Below, piece by piece: positions 8,576 through 17,964 of a stretch of 64,000 bases of DNA. Origin of the DNA: Pedobacter fastidiosus (GTDB lineage: Bacteria > Bacteroidota > Bacteroidia > Sphingobacteriales > Sphingobacteriaceae); assembly GCF_014306625.1 (NCBI RefSeq), contig NZ_JACRYL010000001.1, positions 47,917 to 111,916 of the forward strand, read 5' to 3'. Made by a program: the position numbers and the translations under genes. The notes beneath the pieces were generated by a model. It was not told the DNA's origin and searched no databases. It was given only the letters and a program-made list of their open reading frames with translations. The first letter of the stretch is position 1. The number at the start of each line of letters is the position of its first letter.

Positions 8576-9652
8576 CTAGTGTAAATCATTGTAGTTTATA
8601 ATTTTAACATTTGGGTTTTTGGTTAAAATTTCTTCCATCCAAATTCTGTGTGATGCTCCAACACCTACAACAATTCTTTTTGCATTTTTAGCTTGGGCTT
8701 GATCGATTATGTTTTTGCACATCCCTTCATTTCTTAAAACCCATTGCGCAACCATTCCTTTTAATGCTTCTGTAGGGAAACCTGGGTATCCGTAAAAATG
8801 GCGACCTCCATATAAATTCCAAGCTTCATCAAGCTCACCATATTTTTTCGAGTTCATGCCAGCGTATGGATCTGCGTTAAAGGCTTTAGATTCTTCTGGT
8901 GTAAAATTCCAGTATAAATCCATGGCTTTAACGGTTTTAGCCTCATCTGAAGTTGAATCTGCTTTCCCTTTTGCCAGCATAGTTTTATATAATGAATCCA
9001 TTTTTCCCCATGCTTGTCCCCAGGGTTTATCATAAGTTTGGCAATCCATTTTGTAAATCTGATTTTGCCCGAGTTGGTAAATTAATGGGAAAAAGATTTT
9101 GCTGTACTCGCTACTAGGTTTAACAATTCCAATTTTCTTTAGTGAATCAGAACTTCCAAACATTTTCACGTATTCAGCTTGTTCCTCTCTTCCGAATTTG
9201 GATTTCATGTTGTTTTCTAGCACAAACATTTGATAATCAAAGTTTCCTCTGTCCCAACTTTTAGCATATTCTAAGGCTAAGTTCATTCTGGTTTTGTGGT
9301 AATATGCAAAAGAGACTAATGCTTTTTGGTTCCTTTTAATTAAACTCGAAAGGTTTGCAGGCGTTTTTGGATTAAGCTTATTCATGTAATCAACTTTGTT
9401 TTTGAAAGCTTTTTTCGCCCAATGACTCTCCTCCAATTTAGCATAATCGGTTTCTGGTAAATATTCTCCAAAAACCATATCGGGTTTAAAGTTTTTCAGT
9501 TTATCTACAATCGCTTGAAAATTTTGAGTAGAATTGGAATTGTCGTGACTTGAGCCAACAATAACAATTTCGATTTGATTTTGTGCATTTGATTTTATCG
9601 CGATGCTGAATAAAATTAAGAAGGCTAGGCTGATTTTTTGTATAGTTTTCAT
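8576..9652 (-). CDS. Secreted DUF5694-type protein
   Basis: 358 residues with a signal peptide (about 1-23, ending SNAQ). Early IVIVGSSHDN, then KPDMVFGEYLPE, and a C-terminal VVGVGASHRIWMEEIL match the layout of DUF5694, a family related to TraB/ChaN/EreA-like proteins that keep His and Glu motifs. Exported or periplasmic. The catalytic role is unproven. It is alone on the minus strand, with a 180-bp gap to the M28 gene. Confidence 0.7.
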   Translation of the reverse strand: MKTIQKISLAFLILFSIAIKSNAQNQIEIVIVGSSHDNSNSTQNFQAIVDKLKNFKPDMVFGEYLPETDYAKLEESHWAKKAFKNKVDYMNKLNPKTPANLSSLIKRNQKALVSFAYYHKTRMNLALEYAKSWDRGNFDYQMFVLENNMKSKFGREEQAEYVKMFGSSDSLKKIGIVKPSSEYSKIFFPLIYQLGQNQIYKMDCQTYDKPWGQAWGKMDSLYKTMLAKGKADSTSDEAKTVKAMDLYWNFTPEESKAFNADPYAGMNSKKYGELDEAWNLYGGRHFYGYPGFPTEALKGMVAQWVLRNEGMCKNIIDQAQAKNAKRIVVGVGASHRIWMEEILTKNPNVKIINYNDLH

Positions 9653-9832
9653 AATGAATCTTGTTTTCGTTTTTGTTGATTCAAAGATGATTATACGAAG
9701 GCAGGTGCAAAATTTAATTATCCCAATGGCTTAAAATATTATCCCAATAAATAGATTTAAGAAATATGGTGTTGGTCATGCAAAACGGATGTTTTAGATT
9801 CTGTTTTAAGGTTTTCATCCTAAAAACTGCCA

Positions 9833-10972
9833 CTATTCCATTAACTTTTTATTGAAACCAATAATCAATTTAAACAAATCATTGTATTCGGTAAGGGGTA
9901 AAGTTTCAGGTTTGTCAAATATATCATGATAAGCACTTGGTCCGCCTTGAGTGTAAATAAAGAACGCAGGAACACCTTTTTCGGTAAAGAAATAATGATC
10001 ACTATTGGCCGCTTTACCTCGAGAATTTATTTTAGAAATGTACTTATACTCGTTGTTAATTTTATTTAACATAGCGAAAGCTTTAGGGTAAACACTTGCG
10101 TTTACGACCGTCATTCCACTTTCTCCAGTACCTACTAAATCTAGGTTGATCAAAAATTTAATTCTATTTAAGGTAATTAATGGGTTCTCCGTAAAATATT
10201 TCGAGCCTAATAGGCCAGCTTCTTCTCCTGCAAAGCAGATAAAGCCTATAGAATAGGTTTGTGGATGGATTGCATAATACTTGGCCAAACTTAATAAAGT
10301 TGCTACGCCTGCGGCGTTATCATTTGCGCCTGGGAAATAGGTTTCAGAACCCATTCCGCCTAAATGATCGTAATGTGCGGTAATGATTAAAATCGAATCC
10401 GTATATTTGGTTCCTTTTACGTAGCCACAAACATTAGAAGCATCAAAATCGGCTACAAATTTATTTTCGATCTCTACATTTATGTTTTTAGGAGTTTGAG
10501 TAAAGTTTTTTCTATTGACTTGGATAATTGTATAATCTGCAACTTCTGTAGCTACAGACCAAGTTAATTTATCCTTTAAAACCACCTGAAGATTTGGTGA
10601 ACCCTGAAAATTAAGGCTATCGATTTTTTCTAAGTTCGCATTTGTTTTTAATCCTTTACTTTCATTGTTAACAATAAAATCTTTTCCGGGAATTAGTTTC
10701 TTGCCATTTAGCTCGACCATCATTTTGCCAGGAAATGTATTTACTGGAAAATTGAAATGCTGTTTGTAATGTCCATTAAATGTAGTTAAACCTAGCTTTT
10801 TGTATTCAGCAGAAAGATAATCTGCTGCTTTACTCATTCCATTTTTCGTGTAGCCTCTTCCCCAAAAATTTTTGGAGGTTAAAATATTTATTATTTTTCT
10901 AGTGTAGGTAGAATCTTGTGCAAAACAATTAAGAGAAAAAAATAAAATGAAAATTAAGACAAATCTCTTCAT
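9833..10972 (-). CDS. Secreted M28 family zinc aminopeptidase
   Basis: 379 residues from ATG 10972, which gives a clean signal peptide (MKRFVLIFILFFSLNCFAQ); an upstream start at 11011 would add 13 non-signal residues. M28 zinc ligands are visible: HYDHLG, GANDNAAG, the catalytic/ligand GEEAGLLG, LDLVGTG, and a final His in AYHDIFDKPE. It probably removes N-terminal residues from peptides in the periplasm. It is downstream of a small membrane-protein gene. Confidence 0.88.
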   Translation of the reverse strand: MKRFVLIFILFFSLNCFAQDSTYTRKIINILTSKNFWGRGYTKNGMSKAADYLSAEYKKLGLTTFNGHYKQHFNFPVNTFPGKMMVELNGKKLIPGKDFIVNNESKGLKTNANLEKIDSLNFQGSPNLQVVLKDKLTWSVATEVADYTIIQVNRKNFTQTPKNINVEIENKFVADFDASNVCGYVKGTKYTDSILIITAHYDHLGGMGSETYFPGANDNAAGVATLLSLAKYYAIHPQTYSIGFICFAGEEAGLLGSKYFTENPLITLNRIKFLINLDLVGTGESGMTVVNASVYPKAFAMLNKINNEYKYISKINSRGKAANSDHYFFTEKGVPAFFIYTQGGPSAYHDIFDKPETLPLTEYNDLFKLIIGFNKKLME

Positions 10973-11011
10973 TGGAAAATAATAAGTCTTAAAGTTAAGA
11001 TTAATTGGCAA

Positions 11012-11209
11012 TTATAATTTTTCGGTATTAACACTTCTCACATTATCAAAAAGCCTGACAATTGCATAGGCCAATGGCAAAATAAGAGTAATGATAATTT
11101 CCTGACGCTGAAAGTTTAATCTAAACGTAAGTATCGAAAAAGCCGATAATACCCAGATAATTCCAGTAGCCAGGAAAAAGTTTTTTAGAAAATTTAACGA
11201 AGAGCTCAT
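11012..11209 (-). CDS. Small two-helix membrane protein
   Basis: 65 residues with two predicted membrane helices (about 10-28 and 36-53) and a charged tail. I recognise no family. It lies 39 bp upstream of the M28 gene on the same strand and may be cotranscribed with it. Confidence 0.55.
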   Translation of the reverse strand: MSSSLNFLKNFFLATGIIWVLSAFSILTFRLNFQRQEIIITLILPLAYAIVRLFDNVRSVNTEKL

Positions 11210-11276
11210 TTAGTAGGTTTTATGTCATGATTTGAACAAATATAATATTTATTGCGTGAGTTAATAATCCGCATAA

Positions 11277-11312
11277 CCAAAAAAGCCATTTAGTTTTTAG
11301 GCTAAATGGCTT
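11277..11312 (-). terminator. Terminator of the iron-uptake operon
   Basis: Perfect 11-bp stem AAGCCATTTAG / CTAAATGGCTT with an 8-nt loop, followed on the minus strand by six T. It lies 20 bp after the DUF6607 stop. Confidence 0.9.
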
Positions 11313-11331
11313 GGGATGTGATCTTGAGCGT

Positions 11332-12270
11332 TTATTTTACTAAATACGGTTGTAAAGCTGTTTTGATTTTTTCCTTGTTTTGAGCAACGGTCCATTTTTC
11401 TTTAATGGATTGATCGCCTAGGCTAAAAAGGGTTTCGTAAAGTAATTTTCCGTTGGCCATTGTTTGAACTTTGAATGTGTTATTAGAACCAATAACATCA
11501 GCCCAAACTGTACGCACATCAGCCCAATAAGTATGTTGGCTTGCCCACCATTTTTGCGCATTAGCAAAAGTTTTAGGGTCTATTTTAGTAAATTCTTCAT
11601 AGCCTTTTTCTACCGCTAATAATTTATCTCCAGTTGGTGTACGTACAATTTTTTTATTGTCTTGCTCAAACATCCAACCATCTTTAGTAATGGTAATTCG
11701 GCTTCCACGGTTTAAAACATTGTAATCTTTACGCACGGTAGATTCTCTTCTTGGAAGTGGAGAATCGGTTTCACTTTGCCATGAATCATGACCGCCAACA
11801 TGGCTCCAAGTTCCGTAACCTTGATAACGCGGACTATCATCAACTTGATAAACTTTTTGCGTCCACTTGCCTTTTACATCCGCTGCGGCTAGGTTACCTT
11901 TTTTCCATGCATTATCCTGAGTGTAAAGCATAATATTGGTGTCTTCATAAGTCCAATCTTGGCGCCAGTGTTTAATAACCGTAGTATCATTAATGGCGAG
12001 CATGTGCTGAATTACAATTCTTTTAGGCTCATCTACAATTATTTCTGCCCATTCGCTTCCATGACTTTCGTAAGGTTTACTAAATTTATAATCAGGATTT
12101 GGAGCGGTAACCTCGCCATAATTGAAGTTTACTTCATAAAAACCCGCAAGCGATTTTATTGCTTTTCTATCTTTTTCGAATTTTTCGTCTGCACTTTCTA
12201 TTTTTGTCTGTGCACTTACATTAAAGGCAATCAAGCCTGATAATACTAAGATTAGGTTTAAAAATCTCAT
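11332..12270 (-). CDS. Secreted DUF6607 protein
   Basis: 312 residues with a signal peptide (about 1-20, ending VSA). The body has GFYEVNFNYGEV, a Trp-rich WRQDWTYED section, GTWSHVGGHDSWQSETDSPLPRRE and ADVRTVWADV, matching DUF6607. Members usually sit next to a siderophore receptor and a PepSY protein, as here (operon order receptor, PepSY, DUF6607). A role in iron or haem handling is inferred only from that context. Confidence 0.8.
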   Translation of the reverse strand: MRFLNLILVLSGLIAFNVSAQTKIESADEKFEKDRKAIKSLAGFYEVNFNYGEVTAPNPDYKFSKPYESHGSEWAEIIVDEPKRIVIQHMLAINDTTVIKHWRQDWTYEDTNIMLYTQDNAWKKGNLAAADVKGKWTQKVYQVDDSPRYQGYGTWSHVGGHDSWQSETDSPLPRRESTVRKDYNVLNRGSRITITKDGWMFEQDNKKIVRTPTGDKLLAVEKGYEEFTKIDPKTFANAQKWWASQHTYWADVRTVWADVIGSNNTFKVQTMANGKLLYETLFSLGDQSIKEKWTVAQNKEKIKTALQPYLVK

Positions 12271-12293
12271 TGTTATTTATTTTTATTGAGGTG

Positions 12294-13457
12294 TTATTTA
12301 ATTTCCGCAACTGCGGGATTTTTCTTTTTTTTCTTTCTTCCAATCCATATTAAAACACCAGTTATCGGCATGCTCGCTGCAATAAGACTAGCAAAAAAGG
12401 CAATTACTTTACCCGCCAAGCCTGCGATTGAGCCAACATGGATATCAAAATTCATACGATAGATTTTATCGGCAACTGATGTGTTTTTAAACTTTCCGTA
12501 AGCATGTTTAACTTCAATTTCTTTTAGGCTATGCTGATCAAAGTATCGGTAATCTGATTTCCAATAAGTTTCCGGATCAGGGTTCTTTGCAATTTCTATC
12601 GAAGCCTTTTCGTTTTCTGGAACGTGTACGTCCAAACTGCCCTGAAATGTTGGATCTTCTGTTAAATAAGATTGCCAAATTTTATCTGCTGCGGAAGTAT
12701 TTAATTTAAGTTTTGCCTTCGCCGTAGTATCCGAAAAAGTTTCGCTAAACTCTGTTAATGACTTTCCTCCAGAGGTTACAAAATAAACTGATTTTGAAAA
12801 CCATTGAAATCCCATAACCATTCCTGATAATGCGACAAAAATTATTATCCAGGTAATGTAGAAGCCAAGCACATTGTGAAAATCGTAGTTTACTCGTCTC
12901 CATTTTGCATTCCATTTTACCGTAAAACGTTGTTTGGTAGCGGCCTTATTTTTTGGCCACCACAAGATTAACCCTGATATTAAAAGCAGTACAAAAATAA
13001 GTGTGGCACTGGTTAATATTGGCTGACCAATTGTTGGCGGTAACCATAAATAATAGTGCCCCATAATCACAATCCTGAAAAAATCATCGTTCATGTTTTT
13101 AACTTTCATCACTTCTCCAGTATATTGATTTACAAAAACGATGTAATAGTATTCAGGATTGAAATTGTAATAAACTACTTGAGTCGCTTTTCCTGGCTGA
13201 TAAGTAATGCTATGGGCATGTTTATTGGGTAATGCTTTATCTGCAATTTGTTTTAATTGCGTTGGTGGCAATAAAGCTTTGTTTTGCACCTCAAGATTTC
13301 TGTAAGGTTGTGTTACATTTTCAATCTCTCGTTCAAAAGCCAAAATGCATCCTGTAATGCCCAAAAAACATACAAATAGCCCGGATGTTAATCCGAGCCA
13401 TAAGTGGATTTTTCCAATCCAATATTTTAAAGGTTTATTTTTTTTCTTTTCAAACAT
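12294..13457 (-). CDS. PepSY-associated transmembrane protein
   Basis: 387-residue inner-membrane protein with four hydrophobic segments (about 18-40, 150-172, 198-220, 345-372). The N-terminal KIHLWLGLTSG has the His typical of PepSY_TM proteins, and PepSY-like regions lie between the helices. Family members resemble siderophore-linked ferric reductases (FpvG/PiuB-like). It starts 9 bp after the stop of the TonB receptor, so it is translationally close to it. Confidence 0.85.
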   Translation of the reverse strand: MFEKKKNKPLKYWIGKIHLWLGLTSGLFVCFLGITGCILAFEREIENVTQPYRNLEVQNKALLPPTQLKQIADKALPNKHAHSITYQPGKATQVVYYNFNPEYYYIVFVNQYTGEVMKVKNMNDDFFRIVIMGHYYLWLPPTIGQPILTSATLIFVLLLISGLILWWPKNKAATKQRFTVKWNAKWRRVNYDFHNVLGFYITWIIIFVALSGMVMGFQWFSKSVYFVTSGGKSLTEFSETFSDTTAKAKLKLNTSAADKIWQSYLTEDPTFQGSLDVHVPENEKASIEIAKNPDPETYWKSDYRYFDQHSLKEIEVKHAYGKFKNTSVADKIYRMNFDIHVGSIAGLAGKVIAFFASLIAASMPITGVLIWIGRKKKKKNPAVAEIK

Positions 13458-13466
13458 GAATGCTGA

Positions 13467-15854
13467 TTAAAATTTATAGGCTACGCTTACTCTGTAATTT
13501 CTAGGCGCTTCTGCTTGATAATAGTATGCGTTTAGCCATTCGTAATAGGAGCCGCTGAACAGATATTTGTTTAGGATATTGAAAGCATTCCCGGTAATTT
13601 TAAATTTCGCTCGCTCATAAAAAAGGCCACCATCCAGTTTAAAATAGTTCGGTAGTTTTTGTAAACCAACACTCCAAGTATCCGTTGCTCTACCCGCTAA
13701 ATAGGTAAATCCTGCAGAAATTCCCGAACCTTTTAATGCTCCATCTTGTAAGGTATAAGTTAACCAAGCATTAGATACATGCTTTGCAAAGCCTGGAATA
13801 ACATCGCCAACATTAATGCCAGTTACACCTTGGGCAACTTCTGTTACTTTAGAATCTGTGTAGGCATAATTCGCAATTAAAGTTAATCCGTCGGTTATTT
13901 TACCTCTCAAATCGAATTCAATTCCTTGTGATCTTTTCTCACCTAAAACCACACTGAAGTTTTGGCCAGGTATATTTGTTGGATCGGCTGTTAATTCGTT
14001 TTGTTTAAGAATTCTGTAAGCCGATAAAGTAGTATTCCATTTCCCATCGAACCATTCTTTCTTAATACCTATTTCATTATTTGTACCTGTAATTGGCTCT
14101 ACTTTTCCGCCATTGCGAATTAAGCCACTTTGAGGTGTAAAGGCTTCATCATAAACGGCATAAACTGCAGTGTTTTTATCTAACGAAACACTTAAACCAA
14201 CTCTAGGTGTAACTTTTTTTGCTTTATCTGGCGCACCTCCCCAAGCAGCTTGGCTCACGAAAGTATAGCGGCCAGCTAATGTTAAACGAACTTTGTTGTT
14301 AAAGAAGCCCAGTTCATCTTGAGCGTAACCACTCAAATATTTAGAATCCATTAAACCACCAGCGTTTATAGCTCTTTGTGTTAATGGCGTTGTACGATCA
14401 AAATCAGGAAATCCATTTGTAGGAAATCCATAATTAGGATTATTTAAATCGAATGGAGAAGTTGCTAAATCTAAATCATGAGATTGGCCCCAATCTGCCA
14501 TGTAATTCTTCTTGCCACCATCAAAACCGGCTAAAATTCTGTGGTTAATGCCACCTGTTTTAGCTTGTCCGTTGATGAATAATTGAGCAAGTTTCATACT
14601 GCTTTCAGCATCCCAGATCCCAACGTTTCTAATAACAGTGCTGTTTGCATTGACGGCAGATGGCCAAGAACTGTAACCAACTTGATCATATTTAAAGTAA
14701 GCTGCCTGAGCAGTTAATTTCCAGTTATCATCAAAACTGTGTTGTAAATTCAAAAATAAACTTTGATCGTTAATTCGAGTTGCAGGTAAACCTGGCTGAG
14801 TCATGGTTAATTCTCTCGGATAAGTTGCATAGCCATTTGGCGAGAAAATATAATAAGACCCAACCTCAGTCATTTTTGCATTTTGAAAAGTATATTCTGC
14901 TGTGATTTTGGTTTTATCTGTAATTTGATAACTTAATACCGGAGCAAAGCTATAGCGGTCGTTTTGCTCATAAGGGCGGAAAGAACCTTTATTCTGAACC
15001 GCAGCATTTAACCTAAACAATAATTTTCCATCACTAGTTAACTTATGATCAAAATCTACAGTGGTTCTGTACAAATCGAAGCTTCCTAAAGTGAAGGAAA
15101 CCTCGCCCTTATTAAAACCAGTAGGCTTTTTTGTAACTACGTTATACATTCCGCTTGGATCGCCGTTGCCCAACATAAAACCCGCCGGGCCTTTTACAAA
15201 CTCGATATGATCTACAAAACTCATATCTTCAGTTAATGGCCCCCAGAATGATGAAACCACGTTAAAGCCATTTCTCATTGCTTGAATTTGAGAACCACGC
15301 ATGGTAATGTTTGTGTACATATCGCCCCAATGCTCCACTCGTACAGCGCCACTTACGTTTCTGATTAAACCATCACTCATGCTGATGATTTGTTGATCTT
15401 TTATAACCTGATTGGTAACGGTTTGAATATTTTGAGGCGCTTCTAAAAGCGGTTCGTTTAATCTTAAAGAGGCGGACGGTAAACTGATTTTATATCTGTT
15501 GTTTTTTCCTGCAACAGTAACCTCTTCCAAAGCCTGGTCGTTTTCTACCAATATAAAGTTTACAACCTTAGTTTCTCCGGCAGTTATTGTGATTGTTTTT
15601 TCGCTAGAATTAATGCCAACTGCCGATGCTTTAATGATATAGGTGCCTGGCTTAACTCGATGGATGATGAAATTTCCATTGTCATCCGTTGTGTTTCCCA
15701 AGCCTTTATCCTTTAGTCCAATTGAAATGAATGCTGCAGGTTTGCCGTTTGAAGTGGTAACTGTTCCCTTAATGGTGGCAAACTGTTGCGCAAACGTATC
15801 TATGCTAAAAATGGAAAGTAAGAACGATAAGCTGATAAGTAATATTTTATTCAT
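13467..15854 (-). CDS. TonB-dependent siderophore receptor
   Basis: 795-residue outer-membrane receptor. Signal peptide about 1-22; carboxypeptidase-regulatory-like domain about 27-110 (GTVTTSNGKPAAFISIG, DDNGNFIIHRVKPG); plug about 125-240 with SLRLNEPLLEAPQNIQTV, ITMRGSQIQ and FVKGPAGFMLGNGDPSG; the rest is the beta-barrel ending in YRVSVAYKF with C-terminal Phe. The plug wording is that of TIGR01783-type ferri-siderophore receptors (FhuA/FpvA). It heads the operon with PepSY and DUF6607. Fur-box-like palindromes upstream suggest iron repression. Confidence 0.93.
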   Translation of the reverse strand: MNKILLISLSFLLSIFSIDTFAQQFATIKGTVTTSNGKPAAFISIGLKDKGLGNTTDDNGNFIIHRVKPGTYIIKASAVGINSSEKTITITAGETKVVNFILVENDQALEEVTVAGKNNRYKISLPSASLRLNEPLLEAPQNIQTVTNQVIKDQQIISMSDGLIRNVSGAVRVEHWGDMYTNITMRGSQIQAMRNGFNVVSSFWGPLTEDMSFVDHIEFVKGPAGFMLGNGDPSGMYNVVTKKPTGFNKGEVSFTLGSFDLYRTTVDFDHKLTSDGKLLFRLNAAVQNKGSFRPYEQNDRYSFAPVLSYQITDKTKITAEYTFQNAKMTEVGSYYIFSPNGYATYPRELTMTQPGLPATRINDQSLFLNLQHSFDDNWKLTAQAAYFKYDQVGYSSWPSAVNANSTVIRNVGIWDAESSMKLAQLFINGQAKTGGINHRILAGFDGGKKNYMADWGQSHDLDLATSPFDLNNPNYGFPTNGFPDFDRTTPLTQRAINAGGLMDSKYLSGYAQDELGFFNNKVRLTLAGRYTFVSQAAWGGAPDKAKKVTPRVGLSVSLDKNTAVYAVYDEAFTPQSGLIRNGGKVEPITGTNNEIGIKKEWFDGKWNTTLSAYRILKQNELTADPTNIPGQNFSVVLGEKRSQGIEFDLRGKITDGLTLIANYAYTDSKVTEVAQGVTGINVGDVIPGFAKHVSNAWLTYTLQDGALKGSGISAGFTYLAGRATDTWSVGLQKLPNYFKLDGGLFYERAKFKITGNAFNILNKYLFSGSYYEWLNAYYYQAEAPRNYRVSVAYKF

Positions 15855-15864
15855 TGCAAATTTA

Positions 15865-15941
15865 TTTGGATTAATTCTAAACAGCGCAAAATAACGGCGT
15901 TAAAATTTATAATCCAAATTATTTTTAATTATTCTAAATAA
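15865..15941 (-). promoter_or_regulatory. Two Fur-box-like palindromes before the TonB receptor
   Basis: TTTGGATTAATTCTAAA at 15865-15881 and a 23-bp imperfect palindrome at 15919-15941 with outer arms TTATTT / AAATAA and inner ATTCTAAAT. Both resemble TTTAGAnTnAnTCTAAA-type Fur sites of Bacteroidota. They lie 11 and 65 bp upstream of the receptor start. Iron control is an inference. Confidence 0.45.
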
Positions 15942-15992
15942 GAAAGTGTTAAATCTACAATAAGGGGCCTGAGAAAAGATGATTTAAGTATT

Positions 15993-16035
15993 AAACAAAA
16001 AAGCCAATTATCATATGGGGAATGATAATTGGCTT
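15993..16035 (-). terminator. Terminator of the DUF4397 gene
   Basis: Perfect 14-bp stem (16001-16014 with 16022-16035) starting AAGCCAATTATCAT, with TTTTGTTTAA after it on the minus strand. Confidence 0.88.
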
Positions 16036-16055
16036 GAATAAAAAACTTAGGGATT

Positions 16056-16763
16056 TTATTTAATTAGCAAAGCTTGAAGCGTTAAAGCTCTTTCAGTGTC
16101 ATTAGCTGGAGAAATTAAACCTCCACAAATAACATCGTAATGGTAGCCAGCAACAAAAGTTGTGCTGCTCAGCGTGGTTTTAATTAATCCTGTCGAAGTA
16201 TCTTTAGCATCAAAAGAATAAGTTCCCGGATCGATTGAAATAAAACTGCTAGCCACTTTAAAAGCCTTATTTGTAATTAAAGCAGTGGTTGCGCCTGTTT
16301 TTGCAAGGTCTAAGGCCGGGGCATCTGGCGATAAGTTTACGAAACGGATATAAGCTTTATCTGCCGAAGGAACATTTAAATCATCAGTTACGTATAAGCC
16401 ATCCAAGGCTCCGGGTTTATTAATCAAGAAAAAAGATTGATAAACACTTTGATTCATGTTGATGCTTTTGGTTAACAAACTTTCCACTGAACTGCCGGTC
16501 GTAAATTTTAAACTATAGGTTCCTGCTGTTTTTTGTACATAAGAAAGTGATCCAGCGAAAGGAAGTTCAGCAGCGTTTATCAAACTTCCATCTAAATAAA
16601 CATTATAAGTGGCCGAACTTGGCGATGCATTAATCACCCGTAATGCAGAAAGGGTCGGGTCTACTGTATCTTCTTTTTTGCAGGAAGTAAAAGCCAATGC
16701 AATTAATATTACAGATAGGGCAGAAAAACGTGATGATAAAAATTTTAAGGAAAAACTGGTCAT
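16056..16763 (-). CDS. DUF4397 lipoprotein
   Basis: 235 residues from ATG 16763, giving a lipoprotein signal ending LAFTSC then KKED. An ORF start at 16811 would bury the signal behind 16 extra residues. Two Ig-like DUF4397 halves follow, with SALRVINASPSSATYNVYLDG and then YIRFVNLSPDAPALDLAKTG. It is probably anchored in the outer membrane. Function unknown. Confidence 0.82.
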   Translation of the reverse strand: MTSFSLKFLSSRFSALSVILIALAFTSCKKEDTVDPTLSALRVINASPSSATYNVYLDGSLINAAELPFAGSLSYVQKTAGTYSLKFTTGSSVESLLTKSINMNQSVYQSFFLINKPGALDGLYVTDDLNVPSADKAYIRFVNLSPDAPALDLAKTGATTALITNKAFKVASSFISIDPGTYSFDAKDTSTGLIKTTLSSTTFVAGYHYDVICGGLISPANDTERALTLQALLIK

Positions 16764-17055
16764 AATAGTTTGATGATTGTTCGTTTGTAAATGAGAAATT
16801 CTTTGAAGCAAAGGTTATGTTTAAAGTGCAAAACAGAGTGTTAAATGATGTTAAAGCCATGTTAAATATCTTTTAAGATTTTTAACAATGTTAAAATTTG
16901 TTTCCTGATTTTTCAGAATAACTGCTTCATAATTAGATGGAAGCAAACAAAAAATTAATTCATCTGTTCGATAAAAGTTTACAAATTCATTTCTAATATT
17001 TAATGATTAGATAATAAGTAGACACCTAAATTTGAAAACCTATAAACCTTTAAAA

Positions 17056-17598
17056 ATGATAAAAAACATCTCAAAATTCGCTTTGGTATCGATTGGAGTT
17101 TTAGCGCTCTCATCTTGTAGTTCATCTAAAAAAGATGAACCAGCAGACACCACCATTACAAAAACAGAAACTACTGTAACCATCCCGACAAAAACAGAGA
17201 ATGCACCAGAAAGTGTTGAGTATATTGTTAGTCCGGATACTGCAATTCTTGGTAAAAATAGAGAGGCGCTGGTAAAGGTAACCGAAGCCAAATCTGTTGT
17301 TTTACAAGATGCAGACGGTAAAGGCACAGGTTCAGAGCTTACTGTTAAACTATTGGTTACGAACAAAAGTACCTTGGATGCCAAAAAATATTTTTCTGTT
17401 TCTGCTTCTGATGCAAGATTAGAATTGGATAATAAAACTTCAGTTCCAGGAAAGAAAGATAGCGGAAGCGCAGAGCCAGAAGCCGAAGCCTCAACCGAAG
17501 CAGTTTGGATCTTTCAGCTTCCTGCGGGAACTAATCCGAGTAAACTAAACTTCTTTTTAGATGGAACCAGGGTTTCAGTCGGGTTAGGAAAAAAGTAA
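17056..17598 (+). CDS. Hypothetical lipoprotein
   Basis: 180 residues from ATG 17056; a TTG at 17032 would add eight residues ahead of the signal peptide. The lipobox is LSSC at about residue 21, followed by a Ser/Lys/Thr-rich linker. The remainder looks like a single beta-rich domain (ESVEYIVSPDTAILG, VKLLVTNKSTLD, WIFQLPAGTNPSKLNFFLDG). I recognise no family. It is flanked by a 292-bp gap upstream and a strong terminator downstream. Confidence 0.65.
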   Translation: MIKNISKFALVSIGVLALSSCSSSKKDEPADTTITKTETTVTIPTKTENAPESVEYIVSPDTAILGKNREALVKVTEAKSVVLQDADGKGTGSELTVKLLVTNKSTLDAKKYFSVSASDARLELDNKTSVPGKKDSGSAEPEAEASTEAVWIFQLPAGTNPSKLNFFLDGTRVSVGLGKK

Positions 17599-17605
17599 TT
17601 TGATT

Positions 17606-17637
17606 AAAGCCTTTCCGATTTTTGGAAAGGCTTTTTA
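17606..17637 (+). terminator. Terminator of the hypothetical lipoprotein
   Basis: Perfect 11-bp stem AAAGCCTTTCC / GGAAAGGCTTT with a 7-nt loop and T run. Confidence 0.92.
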
Positions 17638-17677
17638 CTTTTATAATTGTATAAAAATGTAAAAAAGTTAAAAAAGA

Positions 17678-17708
17678 TTGTGTAACTCGATTATTATTTA
17701 AACCTTTG
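17678..17708 (+). promoter_or_regulatory. Predicted promoter of the arginine cluster
   Basis: TTG at 17678-17680, a 20-bp spacer, then AACCTTTG at 17701-17708, one base off the Bacteroidota -7 consensus TAnnTTTG. The predicted transcript start near 17714 gives a leader of about 250 nt before the GNAT gene. Confidence 0.45.
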
Positions 17709-17746
17709 CACCTCAATAGAGTTAAAGCCGTTTTAATACGCAAGAA

Positions 17747-17881
17747 ATGATTAAACTATTTTTATATAAACTTTCTGACTTCACAGCACAATTAGTGACT
17801 GGGAAAAGTTTGTTTATTAATCGTTTTCAGCCTGTATTTTACTATCCCACAAGTCGGCAAAATTTTACTCCACGTATTTAG
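17747..17881 (+). CDS. Possible 44-residue leader ORF before the arginine cluster
   Basis: ATG 17747 to TAG 17881 encodes a 44-residue basic, aromatic peptide (starts MIKLFLYKLSDF, ends NFTPRI) between the predicted promoter and the GNAT gene. It has three Arg codons in its second half. No family is recognised. It could be a leader peptide or chance. Confidence 0.25.
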   Translation: MIKLFLYKLSDFTAQLVTGKSLFINRFQPVFYYPTSRQNFTPRI

Positions 17882-17964
17882 TACATCTTACTAATACTAT
17901 GAGGAATTGATCCTCTCTAAAAACCCAATTAACAAGAATACCTTAATTTTTCGTTAGAAAACGA

